Program-made: the position numbers and the translations under genes
Notes under the pieces: generated by a model
What the model was told of the DNA's origin: nothing
What the model saw: the letters and a program-made list of their open reading frames with translations, nothing else
Database searches by the model: none
Assembly (NCBI GenBank): GCA_047967505.1
Contig: CM106539.1
Source: Dipteris shenzhenensis
Taxonomy: Eukaryota > Polypodiophyta > Polypodiopsida > Gleicheniales
Reading direction: 5' to 3' (one strand)
Length of the DNA stretch: 64,000 nucleotides
In this document: positions 43,560 to 54,679 of the stretch, piece after piece
How positions within the stretch are numbered: position 1 is the first letter of the stretch
Layout of the letters: every line of letters begins with the position of its first letter

Positions 43560-44275
43560 GTGTTAGGGTGGTTAGAGATGAGTTAGTGTAGTAGGAACAT
43601 TTGTGTTCAAAATGTGCCTAGGATTGTCCCACATGAGTAGAGAAATTCCAGCACAGATAGATAGTCAATCGGAGGTCACGATGAAACTTTATGAGCGAAT
43701 TAGTGCAAAAAGAGGTCCACACAAGGCACAAATTATCAAGTATTAGGGATGCAAAAATTGTGTGCAATGGGCGAAAAAATGCTTGTAGCATGGTGTTTTT
43801 GTGTGTGAAACATTGGTTCAAATTGGGTTCAATTTGGCTGCCAAACGGGTGAGTTACAAAGGTTAAAGTAGGGGTAAAATGGGGCCCTTTTTTGTTGGGG
43901 GGAGAGGGGGGCTTTGGTCTTAAGTATGGTGTGAATGGCCCTAAAATATAACTAGAATGGATGAACTAACCCAGTCTAATTCCTCTAACTTAGCCAACTA
44001 GTTGGTCTAACTATTAGTTACTCTAATTGGTTGTTAGAGGAACTACCAACAGTTACAAGCATAGTTACTCCAACCTAACTTAGTCTAACCTAACCGAACA
44101 ATGGGTCTAACTAACTACAGTTGGTTGAGCTAACTATACTACAATTAGTCTAACCTAACCAGATTCTCACTAACCCACCTTAGGTTTATCCTAACTTGAC
44201 CTAGCTAGGTAACCTAACCTAGGTTAGCGATTAGGTTAATTTTAGGGTTAGGTCCTCTATTTTTTCTTTTAGATG
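43560..44275. other. Non-coding DNA with degenerate TAACC-rich stretch
   Basis: 43990-44250 is a low-complexity tract dominated by CTAACT, CCTAACC and TTAGGTT words. It loosely recalls telomere-like repeats but has no regular period. No gene seen. Confidence 0.5.
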
Positions 44276-44796
44276 CGGCCAAAAAAAGGGGGGGTGGCGG
44301 GTGGCAGCCGTCGAGATGATGGAGGAGGGGATGAGGCGGTATGGGGGTTGGAGTCAAGGGAGGAGGTGGTCAGATGGAGGAGGGTGGTGGATGGGATTGA
44401 AAGGGGGGAGGAGGGGTGTTGAGGCAAGCGCGAGGAGGGCCGCTTTGTAGGTGGTTCTGCCATTTGTGGGCTACCTAGCTGCATCACGGTAGGCAAGATG
44501 TGCCCCTGTTGTGAGTAAATGGCTTGCCAAGGCAAGGCCCTAAAAGCATTAAGAGGGGGGGTGGTTGGGTGGGGCAGTGTGGGATGGGGGGGGGGGCAGG
44601 GAGGGGGGGGTGTGGAGGGGGAGGGGGAGGGGTCGGGTAGTGGTGTAGGGAGGGGGGGTGAAGGTGGGGTGTGAAAGGGGGGGTGGAGGGACATGGGTGG
44701 GGGGTGGAGGGACGAGGGGGGTGTTGGAGATGGGGGTGGTGGGAGGGGTGTGTGGAGGGGGAGGGGGGTGGTGGTGGTGGTGGGAGGGGGAGGGGT
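44276..44796 (+). repeat. G-rich low-complexity tract, left of Copia-2
   Basis: Runs such as GGGGGTGGGG and GGAGGGGGAGGGG with almost no C on this strand. It continues at 50696-50945 beyond Copia-2, so the two parts were one tract before insertion. Confidence 0.75.
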
Positions 44797-44967
44797 TGTG
44801 GGGTTAAAGGTCACTATGCCTTAACCCCAGTTATGTACAATACTCAAACACATATATAAATGAATGAAAAAGAAGATTAGGGTGGTTCTGCACCCACCAA
44901 ACTTGTCTGGCTCTCTATCTCTCTCTCTCTCCTTCTTCCGTTCTTGCTTCCGTTGAGAGCACTCTCA
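44797..44967 (+). repeat. Copia-2 left LTR
   Basis: 171 bp, TG...CA ends; contains ACATATATAAATG, a possible TATA element, and a CT-rich tract. Confidence 0.9.
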
Positions 44968-44969
44968 AC

Positions 44970-44982
44970 TGGTATCAGAGCC
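44970..44982 (+). other. Copia-2 primer-binding site
   Basis: TGGTATCAGAGCC, two bases after the LTR; initiator tRNA-Met type. Confidence 0.9.
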
Positions 44983-46407
44983 CGGGTGATCTAGCTAAGC
45001 GTGCGTGAATGCTTGAAGCTCAGCAGCACTGTGGGAGGAAGGAGAAGCTCTGTGGCAAGCTTTGTGGGTGACTTTACTTGCATCCGAGTGTGCAGAGACC
45101 TTGGAGGAACCTTTGGAAAAGTCACTTTGGCTTTACGAAGTGGTTTTGAGAGCCTGTTAAGAGCTTTCAAAGAAAAAGTCATTTTTTGAGCTTTTCCCTG
45201 TTCCGTTCGATGACAGAGACTCCGTATTGACTTGTAGATTGACTTGTAGAGGAAACTATTGCTTGCTTTTGGTGTCCACATTACTTCACGAGCCTGGAAA
45301 TACCTTCATTCTTGAATCTGGGATCATTTCATTGGATTTCTGAGTCACTTTGTTAGTTCCTGCGTTTTTTGCCCGGGTGTTGGAACTCAAGTTTGGAGCA
45401 ACCATTTGCAGATCTGTCAGTTTCAGTGGACTCAAGAGGTCCTCAAACTTCTATGTTGCTCATCATTCGCACTCCGGTGGAGTTTACAAACAGCTCTGTT
45501 TCCAAAAACGTTTTTCAGTCCGTGTGTTGGACCCAGTGATTGAGACCACGGTTTCCAAAACCGTCTGTCCCATTGCGTTCTGGATGCCCAAAAACCCCTA
45601 CCTGTCAGTTCTTGCGCGATTCGTTGGAGGATTTTTAGAGTTATAAATCTCTGTGTATTCGATTTCGTCTCTCTGTTATGCATTTTTTTGTTCTAAGGTT
45701 TTGAAACCTTAGATTTATGCCACATGGCAGTGGATAAGTGTTGACTCCCATTTCTCACTCATCGGTTGGGATTTTGGAGTTCTGGCAGAAGAGAGATATT
45801 TGTAGATTTTCTTACTGAGTCCGATTATGCAATGGCGCCCATGTTTTGAAGCATCTCAGGTTCTATTTTCAGTAGCGCTCATTACCGTGGGACTATGATT
45901 TCTTGAGCATACCTTATGCAGATCACTCTGGTTGCAGTTTGAGCAGTGTGCGCTCATTCGTGGTGTGCATTGGGTTGCAGTGGATGATTTATAGGCCATT
46001 TGGATGCATTGCGGTCCTTGTTGGATGCGCTGATAGGCCCAAATTGCCTTATGGGATGCTATTTTTTATGGATGCTTTGCACATGGATGCTATTTTATGC
46101 TGAGGGACAGCTTTGACACATTGTTGGTGATGCACTGATAGTGCTATGCTCTCTTGGATGAGATATAATTGATGCATATGCTAGTGGACGGTGTTTATGC
46201 TTGAGTCATTTGGCACTTATTGGCATTTTCTTTTGGGCCAGATTTGCTCATATGGATGCATAGTATATGCACATGAGTCAGATGCTTTGAGCTTTGAGTT
46301 TTGGTGATATTTCACTCTATTGTGGCATACACATTTGGGTGCACCTGGTATTTGGTGTGATTCTCTCTTGAGGCACTAGCATTTGGGATTTTTTTTTCAT
46401 TTGTATC

Positions 46408-49400
46408 ATGGCATCCTCTTCCACGTCTGAAAAGGAGTTTTTCAGCATTAAAAAGTTTGATGGGACAAACTTTTCTTTGTGGAAAGAACAAATAAGGGAT
46501 GTGCTTATTCAAAAGAAGCATATTAAACCCTTGGCAGGGATTGAAGCTAAGCCTGCCGATATGTCTGAGGATGATTGGAATGAGTTGGATGCATTAGCAA
46601 AGTCTACTATTAGACTTCATCTTGCAGAGTCAGTTTATTTCACAGTAGTAAATGAGCAGACTACGGAAGATTTGTGGAAGAAACTGTGTGCCACTTATGA
46701 GAAGGAAACTGCCTCTAATAAAGTTTACCTCATAAAGAGGTTGTTTGAGCTGCAGATGAAGGAAGGGGTCTCCATTGCTTCTCACTTGAATGAATTCAAT
46801 ATTATTTTCAGCCAGCTTCAGGCTCAAAAAATGAATTTTGATGCGGAGACTAAGGCAATATTTCTCTTATGTTCATTGCCATCCTCATGGGATACCTTCC
46901 ATACAGCTGTTAGTAACTCTGCACCTACTGGAGTACTGAAATTTGATGATGTTGTGGGTAGCTTGTTGGCCGAGGAGATTAGACGGAAGTCTATGGATGG
47001 CAACAAGCAGGATGCAGCCTTAAATGTGCAAAGGGGCAGATCACAGTTCAGGGGGAAGTCCCAAGAAAGAGGGAAGTCTCGTAGCAAATCCAGGGCACGG
47101 AACATTGAGTGTTACCACTGTGGCAAGAAGGGCCATATGAAAAAGGATTGCTACAAGCTGAAAAGAGAGCAAAAGGATAAGAAAAAGAATGCAAATTGGG
47201 GTGCAAATCAAAAGGAAGAGAGTCCAAGGGAGGACAAAGGAAAAGTGAAGATCGAGGAGATCAATGCAGTCACACATAATAGTGACAATGATGTTCTCTT
47301 CATGTCTACTTTATCTGCAGAGTTGCTTACCACTTCAGATGATGCATATTCCCAGGATTGGATTTTGGATTCTGGTGCTTCATTCCATGTTACTCCCGAT
47401 AGGGAATGGTTCTCCACTTATGATAGTGGAAAGACAGGTTGTGTGCATCTTGGAAATGACTATGCATGTGACATAGTGGGAGCAGGTGACATAAAGTTTT
47501 CTTTTGCAAATGGGTCTGCATTTGTTTTGAAACATGTGAGACATGTGCCTAAGCTGACCAAGAGTCTTATTTCAGTGGGTCATCTAGATGATGCTGGTTT
47601 TCACACCACTTTTGGCTTTCAAAGTTGGAAAATTCAAAAGGGCTCTATGCTTTTGGCTAGGGGTGCCAAGTGTGGGACTTTGTATCCCTTACATGTATCA
47701 GGGGTATTTGATCATGTTGTTGCAATAATCGAGCAGCCAAGCACTTCTTTGTGGCATTGCAGGTTGGGGCACATGAGCCAGAATGGAATGAAACTCTTAT
47801 GCCGTTTGGGTTATGTACCGCATTTGAGTTTCTCTGATTTTGAATTTTGTGAGCACTGTCTCTATGGGAAGCAGACTAAATCAGCCCATAAAAGAAGGGG
47901 AAAGAAAGAGTTTGAAATGCTTGATTTGGTGCATTCAGACGTATGTGGTCCCATGCCTACACGGTCATTAGGCGGGGCTGAATACTATGTGACATTCATT
48001 GATGATGCAACTAGGAAAGTGTGGGCTTATGCTATAGCTCGGAAAAGTGATGTGTTCCAGGTATTTCAAAAATGGCTGGCCTTGGTTGAGAATCAGTCAG
48101 GTAGAACGATTAAATGCCTACGGACTGACAATGGTGGAGAGTATCTCTCTTATGACTTTCAGCATTTCTGTGATACACGTGGGATTAAGAGGGAGCTCAC
48201 ATCCCCTCGTACTCCAGAGCAAAATCCAGTTGCAGAAAAGATGAACCGTACCATTCAAGAAAGGTTGCAATGCATGCTTTCCAATGCAAGTCTTTCTGGT
48301 GGTTTTTGGGCTGAGGCAATGAAGACTGCAGTGCATGTGATCAATAGATCACCTAGTAAGAGTTTGGATGGTGGTATTCCTGAAGAGGCATGGAGTGGCA
48401 AGAAGCCCTCTTACTCTCATTTGCGTATATTTGGGTGTGAGGCATATGCACATGTGCCAAAAGAGCTTCGAAAGAAGCTAGATCCTAAGTCTAGGAAATG
48501 CATCTTTCTGGGTTATGGTGAAAGTGGAGAGATGGGCTATCATCTCTGGGATCCAGAAGCAAAGAAGATCATATGCAGCCATGATGTGGTCTTCAATGAG
48601 AAGAAGATGCATAAGGCACCCATGAGGGATGTGGAAATGAGGAGAATCACTTTCCAGGATGTGAATCCACCTGCATATGTTGATAGGCAGCAAGCTGTCC
48701 ATGCACCAAATGTGCAAGAAATGGTACCACCAAGTACTCCCACAGGTATACAATCAAGGGTGGATGATGGATCATCTATTGGTGGAAATGATGAGCCAAA
48801 TGTGGTTGATATGCAGGTGGGACAGCAAGCTGAAATGCCCTTGAGAAGATCATCTAGAGTGTCTAGACCACCTGATAGGTTTGTTCCAGGGGTAGACTAT
48901 GTGATGCTTACTGATTGCAGGGAGCCTTCTTGCTACAGAGAGGCTATGATGCGTGAGGATCAATGCAAGTGGGAGTATGCTATGCAATCAGAGATGAGCT
49001 CACTTATGAAGAATAAGACTTGGGACTTGGTTTCTTTGCCACATGGAAAGAAAGCATTGCCATGTAAATGGGTCTACAAAATGAAGGTCACAGGTGATGA
49101 TGTGCCTAGGTACAAGGCTCGTTTGGTTGCTAAAGGGTTCAAGCAAGAGAAGGGTGTGGACTTTGATGAGATATTCTCTCCGGTTGTGAAGATGACCACA
49201 CTTAGATGCATGCTTGGACTAGTGGCAATAGAGGATATGGAGCTTATGCAGATGGATGTCAAGATAGCTTTCTTGCATGGGGATTTGCATGAGGAAATTT
49301 ACATGGTTCAACTGGAAGGCTTTGAAGAAAAGGGCAAAGAGCATTTAGTTTGCAAGCAAAAAAAGAGTCTCTATGGTCTTAAGCAAGCACCTAGAGAATG

Positions 49401-50472
49401 GTATCAGAAGTTTGATGCTTTCATTCGGTCCCAGGGTTTTAGAAGGAGTGAAATTGATCACTGCCTCTACACTAAAAGAGCTAAGGATAGTAGCCTGATA
49501 ATCCTGGCACTATATGTGGATGATATGCTATTGGCTAGCAAGAATACTTATGAGCTAGATGCATTAAAGGCCAAGTTGCATGAGGCCTTTGATATGAAGG
49601 ATTTGGGATTTGCAGGTCATATTCTTGGTATGCGCATCACGTGTGATCGGAGTAGGAAACTCCTTTGGCTTTCACAAAAAGAGTATGTTACAAAAGTATT
49701 GCAGCATTTCAATATGGAGGGGGGGAAGGCAGTGAGTACTCCATTGCCTCCATTTGTGAAACTGAGTCATACAGATAGTCCCAAATCAGATGAGGAGAGG
49801 GCCATGATGGCCAAGGTTCCTTATGCATCAGCAGTTGGGAGTCTTATGTATGCTATGATAGCTACTAGACCAGACATTGCATTTGCAGTGGGAGTTGTTA
49901 GCCGGTATATGGCTAATCCAGGAAAGAGGCATTGGGAGGCAGTTAAGTGCATCATGAGGTACATGAAGGGTACCAAGGAGATGTGCATTTGCTTTGGTAA
50001 AGGAGACATGCGTGTACTTGGGTACACAGATTCAGACTATGCAGGGCATGTGGATAGTAGGAGATCCACTTCTGGTTATGTGTTCACCTTTGCAGGTGGT
50101 GCAGTGTCGTGGATGTCTCGTGCACAGAAGTGCGTTGCTTTGTCTACCACAGAGGCTAAGTATGTTGCAGCCACAGAGGGTTGCAAGGAGGCTATATGGC
50201 TTGATCGGCTAGTGGGAGATTTGGGGATTCATACAGGTGTACCAACATTGCATAGTGATTCCATGAGTGCTATTCAGCTAGCACGGAATCCGGTCTTTCA
50301 TGCAAAGACCAAACACATTGAGGTCAGGTACCATTTCATCAGGGAGGTACTTGAGGACAAGCGCATAGAGCTTGTCAAGGTTCATACAGATGATAACCCT
50401 GCAGATATGCTGACGAAGAGTCTACCTAGTCAGCGGTTTGAGTATTGTCGTGTATTGATGGGCATTGGATAG
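46408..50472 (+). CDS. Copia-2 gag-pol polyprotein, intact frame
   Basis: A single frame of 1354 residues with all copia domains in order. Gag: KFDGTNFSLWKEQIRDVL (residues about 13-35), knuckle CYHCGKKGHMKKDC (about 234-247). Protease: WILDSGASFHVT (about 318-330). Integrase: zinc module WHCRLGHM and CEHCLYGK (about 448-490), catalytic Asp in HSDVCGP and LRTDNGGEY, Glu in NPVAEKMNRT (about 610). Reverse transcriptase: YKARLVAKGF (about 901), DVKIAFLHGDL, LYVDDMLL (about 1036). RNase H: GYTDSDYAGH (about 1206), STTEAKY (about 1246). Copia-3 has EAEY in the last motif, so a G-to-A change may weaken RNase H. The ATG at 46408 starts MASSSTSEKEFF and is the first good start after the long leader. 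Confidence 0.95.
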   Translation: MASSSTSEKEFFSIKKFDGTNFSLWKEQIRDVLIQKKHIKPLAGIEAKPADMSEDDWNELDALAKSTIRLHLAESVYFTVVNEQTTEDLWKKLCATYEKETASNKVYLIKRLFELQMKEGVSIASHLNEFNIIFSQLQAQKMNFDAETKAIFLLCSLPSSWDTFHTAVSNSAPTGVLKFDDVVGSLLAEEIRRKSMDGNKQDAALNVQRGRSQFRGKSQERGKSRSKSRARNIECYHCGKKGHMKKDCYKLKREQKDKKKNANWGANQKEESPREDKGKVKIEEINAVTHNSDNDVLFMSTLSAELLTTSDDAYSQDWILDSGASFHVTPDREWFSTYDSGKTGCVHLGNDYACDIVGAGDIKFSFANGSAFVLKHVRHVPKLTKSLISVGHLDDAGFHTTFGFQSWKIQKGSMLLARGAKCGTLYPLHVSGVFDHVVAIIEQPSTSLWHCRLGHMSQNGMKLLCRLGYVPHLSFSDFEFCEHCLYGKQTKSAHKRRGKKEFEMLDLVHSDVCGPMPTRSLGGAEYYVTFIDDATRKVWAYAIARKSDVFQVFQKWLALVENQSGRTIKCLRTDNGGEYLSYDFQHFCDTRGIKRELTSPRTPEQNPVAEKMNRTIQERLQCMLSNASLSGGFWAEAMKTAVHVINRSPSKSLDGGIPEEAWSGKKPSYSHLRIFGCEAYAHVPKELRKKLDPKSRKCIFLGYGESGEMGYHLWDPEAKKIICSHDVVFNEKKMHKAPMRDVEMRRITFQDVNPPAYVDRQQAVHAPNVQEMVPPSTPTGIQSRVDDGSSIGGNDEPNVVDMQVGQQAEMPLRRSSRVSRPPDRFVPGVDYVMLTDCREPSCYREAMMREDQCKWEYAMQSEMSSLMKNKTWDLVSLPHGKKALPCKWVYKMKVTGDDVPRYKARLVAKGFKQEKGVDFDEIFSPVVKMTTLRCMLGLVAIEDMELMQMDVKIAFLHGDLHEEIYMVQLEGFEEKGKEHLVCKQKKSLYGLKQAPREWYQKFDAFIRSQGFRRSEIDHCLYTKRAKDSSLIILALYVDDMLLASKNTYELDALKAKLHEAFDMKDLGFAGHILGMRITCDRSRKLLWLSQKEYVTKVLQHFNMEGGKAVSTPLPPFVKLSHTDSPKSDEERAMMAKVPYASAVGSLMYAMIATRPDIAFAVGVVSRYMANPGKRHWEAVKCIMRYMKGTKEMCICFGKGDMRVLGYTDSDYAGHVDSRRSTSGYVFTFAGGAVSWMSRAQKCVALSTTEAKYVAATEGCKEAIWLDRLVGDLGIHTGVPTLHSDSMSAIQLARNPVFHAKTKHIEVRYHFIREVLEDKRIELVKVHTDDNPADMLTKSLPSQRFEYCRVLMGIG

Positions 50473-50514
50473 TATGCTCATTGGTTGTTCTCCCTTAAAG
50501 GCACATTGTCCTTT

Positions 50515-50525
50515 AAGTGGGAGGT
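50515..50525 (+). other. Copia-2 polypurine tract
   Basis: AAGTGGGAGGT directly before the right LTR. Confidence 0.65.
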
Positions 50526-50695
50526 TGTGGGGTTAAAGGTCACTGTGCCTTAACCCCAGTTATGTACAATACTCAAACACATATATAAATGAATGAAAAA
50601 GAAGATTAGGTGGTTTTACACCCACCAAACTTGTCTGGCTCTCTGTCTCTCTCTCTCTCCTTCTTCCGTTCTTGCTTCCGTTGAGAGCACTCTCA
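50526..50695 (+). repeat. Copia-2 right LTR
   Basis: 170 bp, one base shorter than the left LTR. Confidence 0.9.
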
Positions 50696-50945
50696 GGGGC
50701 AGGGGCAAGGGCAGGGGGGGCGTGCGGGGGGTGGGGGTTGGAGAGAGGGGGGGTGAAGATGGGGGTGGTGGGAGGGGGGCGGGGGTGGTGGTGGGGGTGG
50801 GGGGGTTGGAGATGGAAATGGGGGTGGTAGGAGGGGGGTGGGGTGGGGTGGGGTGGAGGAGGTGGGTGGAGGGGAGGGGGGGTTGGGGATGGAAGGGAGT
50901 GGTGGGAGGTGGGGGGATGGAGGGAGTGGTGGTGGTGGAAACTTG
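50696..50945 (+). repeat. G-rich low-complexity tract, right of Copia-2
   Basis: Continuation of 44276-44796: GGGGTGGGG, GGTGGTGGGGG and similar. Minus-strand frames through it are poly-Pro and not called. Confidence 0.75.
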
Positions 50946-52319
50946 ACGGTCACCTGCAACGCTCTCCCAAGTCTTTCTCGATGTAACAATATTGTTGAGG
51001 ATGAATGGACAGTGGGTGGATGGCTAGGCTATTGCTACAAGAAGGGCTCGAAATAACTCATCGATGAGGATAGGAGTTGGGTGGTGGTTGATGGAGAGGG
51101 AGGGTCTTGCATAAGGTTCATAGTGGGGAAGAGGATGGAGGCTAGATGTGGAAGAAGAAGAATGAGGGGGTGGAGTGGGTTTTTATAGGAATGGGTTTAC
51201 GGTTAGCGTTAAACCCTAAACTCTTCTTGGGCCATAACTTTTCATGGTTAGCTCAGATCGCTCTTCTGTAGTTAAAAAGATGAAATGTTCAAAATTGTGA
51301 GATCTACACATTGATGTCCATTACATAGCTTGATTTGTTTTTGAATTGGCTTCTTTTAAGACATAAAGAAAATTTGTTAAGTAGTAACCCAAGGTTGATG
51401 CTTGGGGTTGATATGTTTGGCTAGAGTTGGAATTTTTTAAAACTCTCCTTACCCTTGAGTGCTATGCTCATGAAAGCTCGTGGTAGTTTATTTTTTACAC
51501 ATACTTGCATATGTTTACTCGTTACTTGAGATGCTAGTCTCCCCAGTAGCAGTGCCAAATGTTGGTTCTTTCCCATGGCTTTTGTAGGAAAAGCAAGGTA
51601 TTCTTAGTATGCAGGGTTCCAAGGCTTTTGTTACCTATAGATATATTAATGTTGTCGTTTGTAGTATAATGTAGATTAGGAACTCGGGTAGTATTTTGGT
51701 GAGAGACATAGGCTTAACTGTGGTAAGCAAACATAGTGCATGGGTTAGAGAGAGGTTCATGGTTTAGAAGGACATTCCAAGGTTTAGAAAGAGGTTTCAG
51801 GGTTTAGAAGAGGTTTCAAGGTTTAGAAGGGGTTTAAGGGTTAGGAGGAGGATCGAAGGTTCAGGGTAGAGTACAAGGTGGAGAACTCGTCTCCCTCGTA
51901 CATCATGGAGGTCAAGGGTTGAGGGAGTAAGGGTTTAGGGGGAGCATAGGAGTGGGAGAGAAAGAAGGTGTAAGAGCATGGGAGGGAAGGAGAGAGAGGA
52001 GAAGGGAGTAGAAGAGGGAGGAGGAGGGAGAAGGAGAGGGGACAAGAAGAGGGAGGAGGAGGGAGGAAGAGAGGGAGGAGAATGGAGGAGGAGGGAGGAG
52101 GAGAGGAGGATTTGGGAGGAGGAGAGGGAGAGGAGGGGTTGCAAGGTAGTAGGAGAGGTTAGGACATGCTTTTGGACATGGAGTGCAAGGAAGCATTGAC
52201 ACTTGGAGACAATTGCTTGGAATACCAAAGTAGGCCACATTCCATTATGGGTATTTATACAAGTTGGAGAGCTTCTCTCTCTACATGTAGGAATCGTAAG
52301 ATATTCACTCTCTACATAT
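50946..52319. other. Non-coding DNA with telomere-like and purine-rich stretches
   Basis: 51755-51850 repeats AGGTTTAGAAGAGG-like words, including GGGTTTAG, loosely telomere-like. 51950-52140 is a GGAGGA-rich purine tract. I see no gene. Confidence 0.5.
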
Positions 52320-52565
52320 AGAACTTGCATCTAGAAGTTGCATGTAGGAGTTCCAAGTTGCATGTAGGATTTTCATGTTGCTTGTACGAGTTGCATGTTG
52401 CATGTAGTCCTGAATTGCATATAGGACTTGCATGTAGAACATGCATGTAGGAGTTTCATGGAGGAGTTACATGTAGAACATGCATGTAGGAGTTGCATGT
52501 ATGACTTGCATGTAGAACATTCATGTAGGAATTGTATGTAGAAATTGCATGTAGAACATGCAAGT
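52320..52565. repeat. TTGCATGTAGGA tandem repeat
   Basis: About 15 degenerate units of 12-20 bp built on GTTGCATGTAGGA and CATGTAGAACATGCATG; TGCATG palindromes occur in most of them. Confidence 0.75.
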
Positions 52566-52669
52566 TGGCTTCCCAAGCAGGATTGTTGTTCCTAGCCTTA
52601 TGCAAGTACAAGCGGAGCTTTGCCGCTGCTACTCTACACACACATTCTATGCTACCTAAGTCCATGTTG

Positions 52670-53250
52670 GCACAGAGACAAAAGTCTCAAGACCTTCACT
52701 GGCATCGTCTCCCCCAGCAAGTCGTGCCTATAGTGCTATGCTCCACACTCCGGGCAATTAACCAAATTTCCATACTCATGATGAAACAAACTAAAATCAT
52801 TAGGGCAAGCATAGATGGTGTCATAATCCATCCCAACCATTGTCAACATCTACTTCTCTTGGTCTCTAGAATTGGGCATGGTATTTGCGATAAGCAACAT
52901 CTTCTGGAGCAACCTATTACAATTTCATATCCAAGAAACCTTGTGAATGAGATACTAATTAATTTAAACAATTAGGAATGAGATACTAAGATCAAGGCTC
53001 CAAACCTCATCAAGGTTGAGACACTTGCGTCTGACCATCCATACTTTGCTTGCAAATTCAAGATCCAGAGACAAGCTCACACTTTTGTCATCCTCGCACC
53101 ATCATACAAGCGTGTTGATGCCTAATCTTGCATCATAGTCTCATGCCCAAATATCTCACCCCCATCTCCTACGGTGCCTCAAAAAATAGAATCCATCTGA
53201 GTCTGCCATACCCTCGTCCTCCTCTAGAGGATCATGCTTAAGATCATCTT
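52670..53250 (-). pseudogene. CACTA-4: N-terminal TNP2 fragment
   Basis: On the minus strand the exon with VGMDYDTIHACPNDF and CPECGA (about 52830-52710) matches the CACTA-3 exon VGMDYDTIHAYRND / CPKCGEQRYRDD. An upstream segment at 53000-53250 matches the CACTA-3 exon containing KYGWSDTSV. It has stops and is truncated. Confidence 0.7.
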
Positions 53251-53559
53251 GGTCGAATTGTGGTGGTGGTGCATGTGCACCCTCACTGTTCTCCTCATCC
53301 TGTTTAATGATGCAAGGTTAGTGTCTGCAACAAGGACAAGCAATATAAATATTCACAAATCATTTAAATATCATTGGTTTACTGATGATTCACTTGCATG
53401 TCGACCAATATACTCTTCTGGTGGTGCCTCCCCATGCATCTGCAAGTGGCATATGACAATATGTTGTTGATAACGAACCCCTCACTTGCAATGCGTGCAA
53501 GGACAAGGCAATCTCTCATGAAGCCACTCTAAACTCCTGGGAGGTGGCCCCCTCTATCC

Positions 53560-54330
53560 GATGAGCTATCACTACTCACCCTCTCCACTTGAACACATCC
53601 AAAACCATCCCCCCAAGTCAAGTGGCATGGGAGATGTAGATGAGTCTGCACACTCCCATCACTCCAGGTCTCCCCTATATTATGAGACGTGTACCAGTTT
53701 GGTCACTTGCCCTCTCCACTCACAGGCCGCAGAACCCAAGAGACCACTCGCTCCCCTACTCCTCGCTCCTTAAGCGCCCGCTCCACCCCTCACTCTAGCT
53801 CTGCTACTCCATCTACTGCACATCCTTCGATTTTGTTTTGCCCGAGGACGTATCCAATAGAGTGAACAACATTGTTTTGGCCGAGGACGTATCTTACAGA
53901 GTGAACAACATTGGGGAAGTTATACAAGACGATGATAGGAAGGTGGTCACAAGATACATGGGGAGGTTGGTGAGCACCCACTTCCCCAAGGATATATTCA
54001 AACCTCAGAAGCAACAATACAATAGAGCCAAGGAGGCCATCATAGATGGCCTCAAGAGACAATTTTCAAATCCAAAAGGGTATGAGTTTGATAAAAAATC
54101 CATGCTTACATGCATGGGGGAGCTTCTTAAGTCTAGTAGATACGAATCAAGAGAGGCTTTTAAGGAGGGTAAGCACAAGCCAAGGTAGGGGGACCCAAAA
54201 GATTGGAAGAGAATGAAGGAGCACAAGGAGACCGAAAGATTGGAAGAGAGAGAAGACTGAGAACAAGGATAATTCAGATGCGTTTGAGCCTCAGCGGAGG
54301 GTAGCGAGGATATGCCTGGAGACCATAGGT
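53560..54330 (+). pseudogene. CACTA-4: TNPA-like fragment related to CACTA-3
   Basis: MGDVDESAHSHHSRS (about 53626) repeats the CACTA-3 motif LGDVDESAHSRS. RKVVTRYMGRLVSTHFPKDI and the following block with DGLKRQFSNPKGYEFDKKSM (54040-54110) match the conserved CACTA-3 segment. A 42-bp tandem duplication containing GAGTGAACAACATTG lies at 53835-53920. It diverges from the TNP2 fragment at 52670-53250, the same arrangement as in CACTA-3. Confidence 0.68.
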
Positions 54331-54679
54331 CCTTTGCACCTCGGGAGTGGTGCTAGACTTAGCAATGAGGCACGGGTGGTAAATACATATTCATCTTCTA
54401 CTGAATTTCTAATATGTTCAATCATTGAAATGTTTTTTTAGTCATATCAAACTAATGGAATTTTGATCCACAGGAATCTGTGATTAGAAGGCCTCCAAAC
54501 AATGAGTAGAGAAGGGCGTTCAGGATTAGAGCCAAGGCATGGTTTAAGGAGAGGGAGAGAAGGAGTTCACATTGATTGGGAAAGGGTAGCGACGCATCAT
54601 GTAAGTATACCCTATTCCTCTTCATTATCATTTGACTATCACCGTTTTCTTACAATCGCACTCTTACTTTTTCTAACTT

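Larger units (their letters stand above)
44797..50695 (+). mobile_element. Copia-2: intact Ty1/copia LTR retrotransposon
   Basis: Short LTRs at 44797-44967 and 50526-50695 begin TGTGGGGTTAAAGG and end CTCTCA. They differ by about four substitutions and one indel. A primer-binding site follows at 44970. One uninterrupted 1354-codon frame encodes gag-pol. The flanks are GGGGT and GGGGC, so the target duplication is GGGG or a mutated 5-mer within the G-rich tract. The long leader (44982-46407) has no convincing gene. This is the only element here that could still be active. Confidence 0.93.

Noticed and set aside
44982-46407. Small frames in the Copia-2 leader as extra genes
   Set aside because: Short, without conserved motifs; a long untranslated leader is normal for such elements.
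50693-50989. Proline-rich minus-strand ORF
   Set aside because: Antisense of the G-rich tract; no start context or domain.
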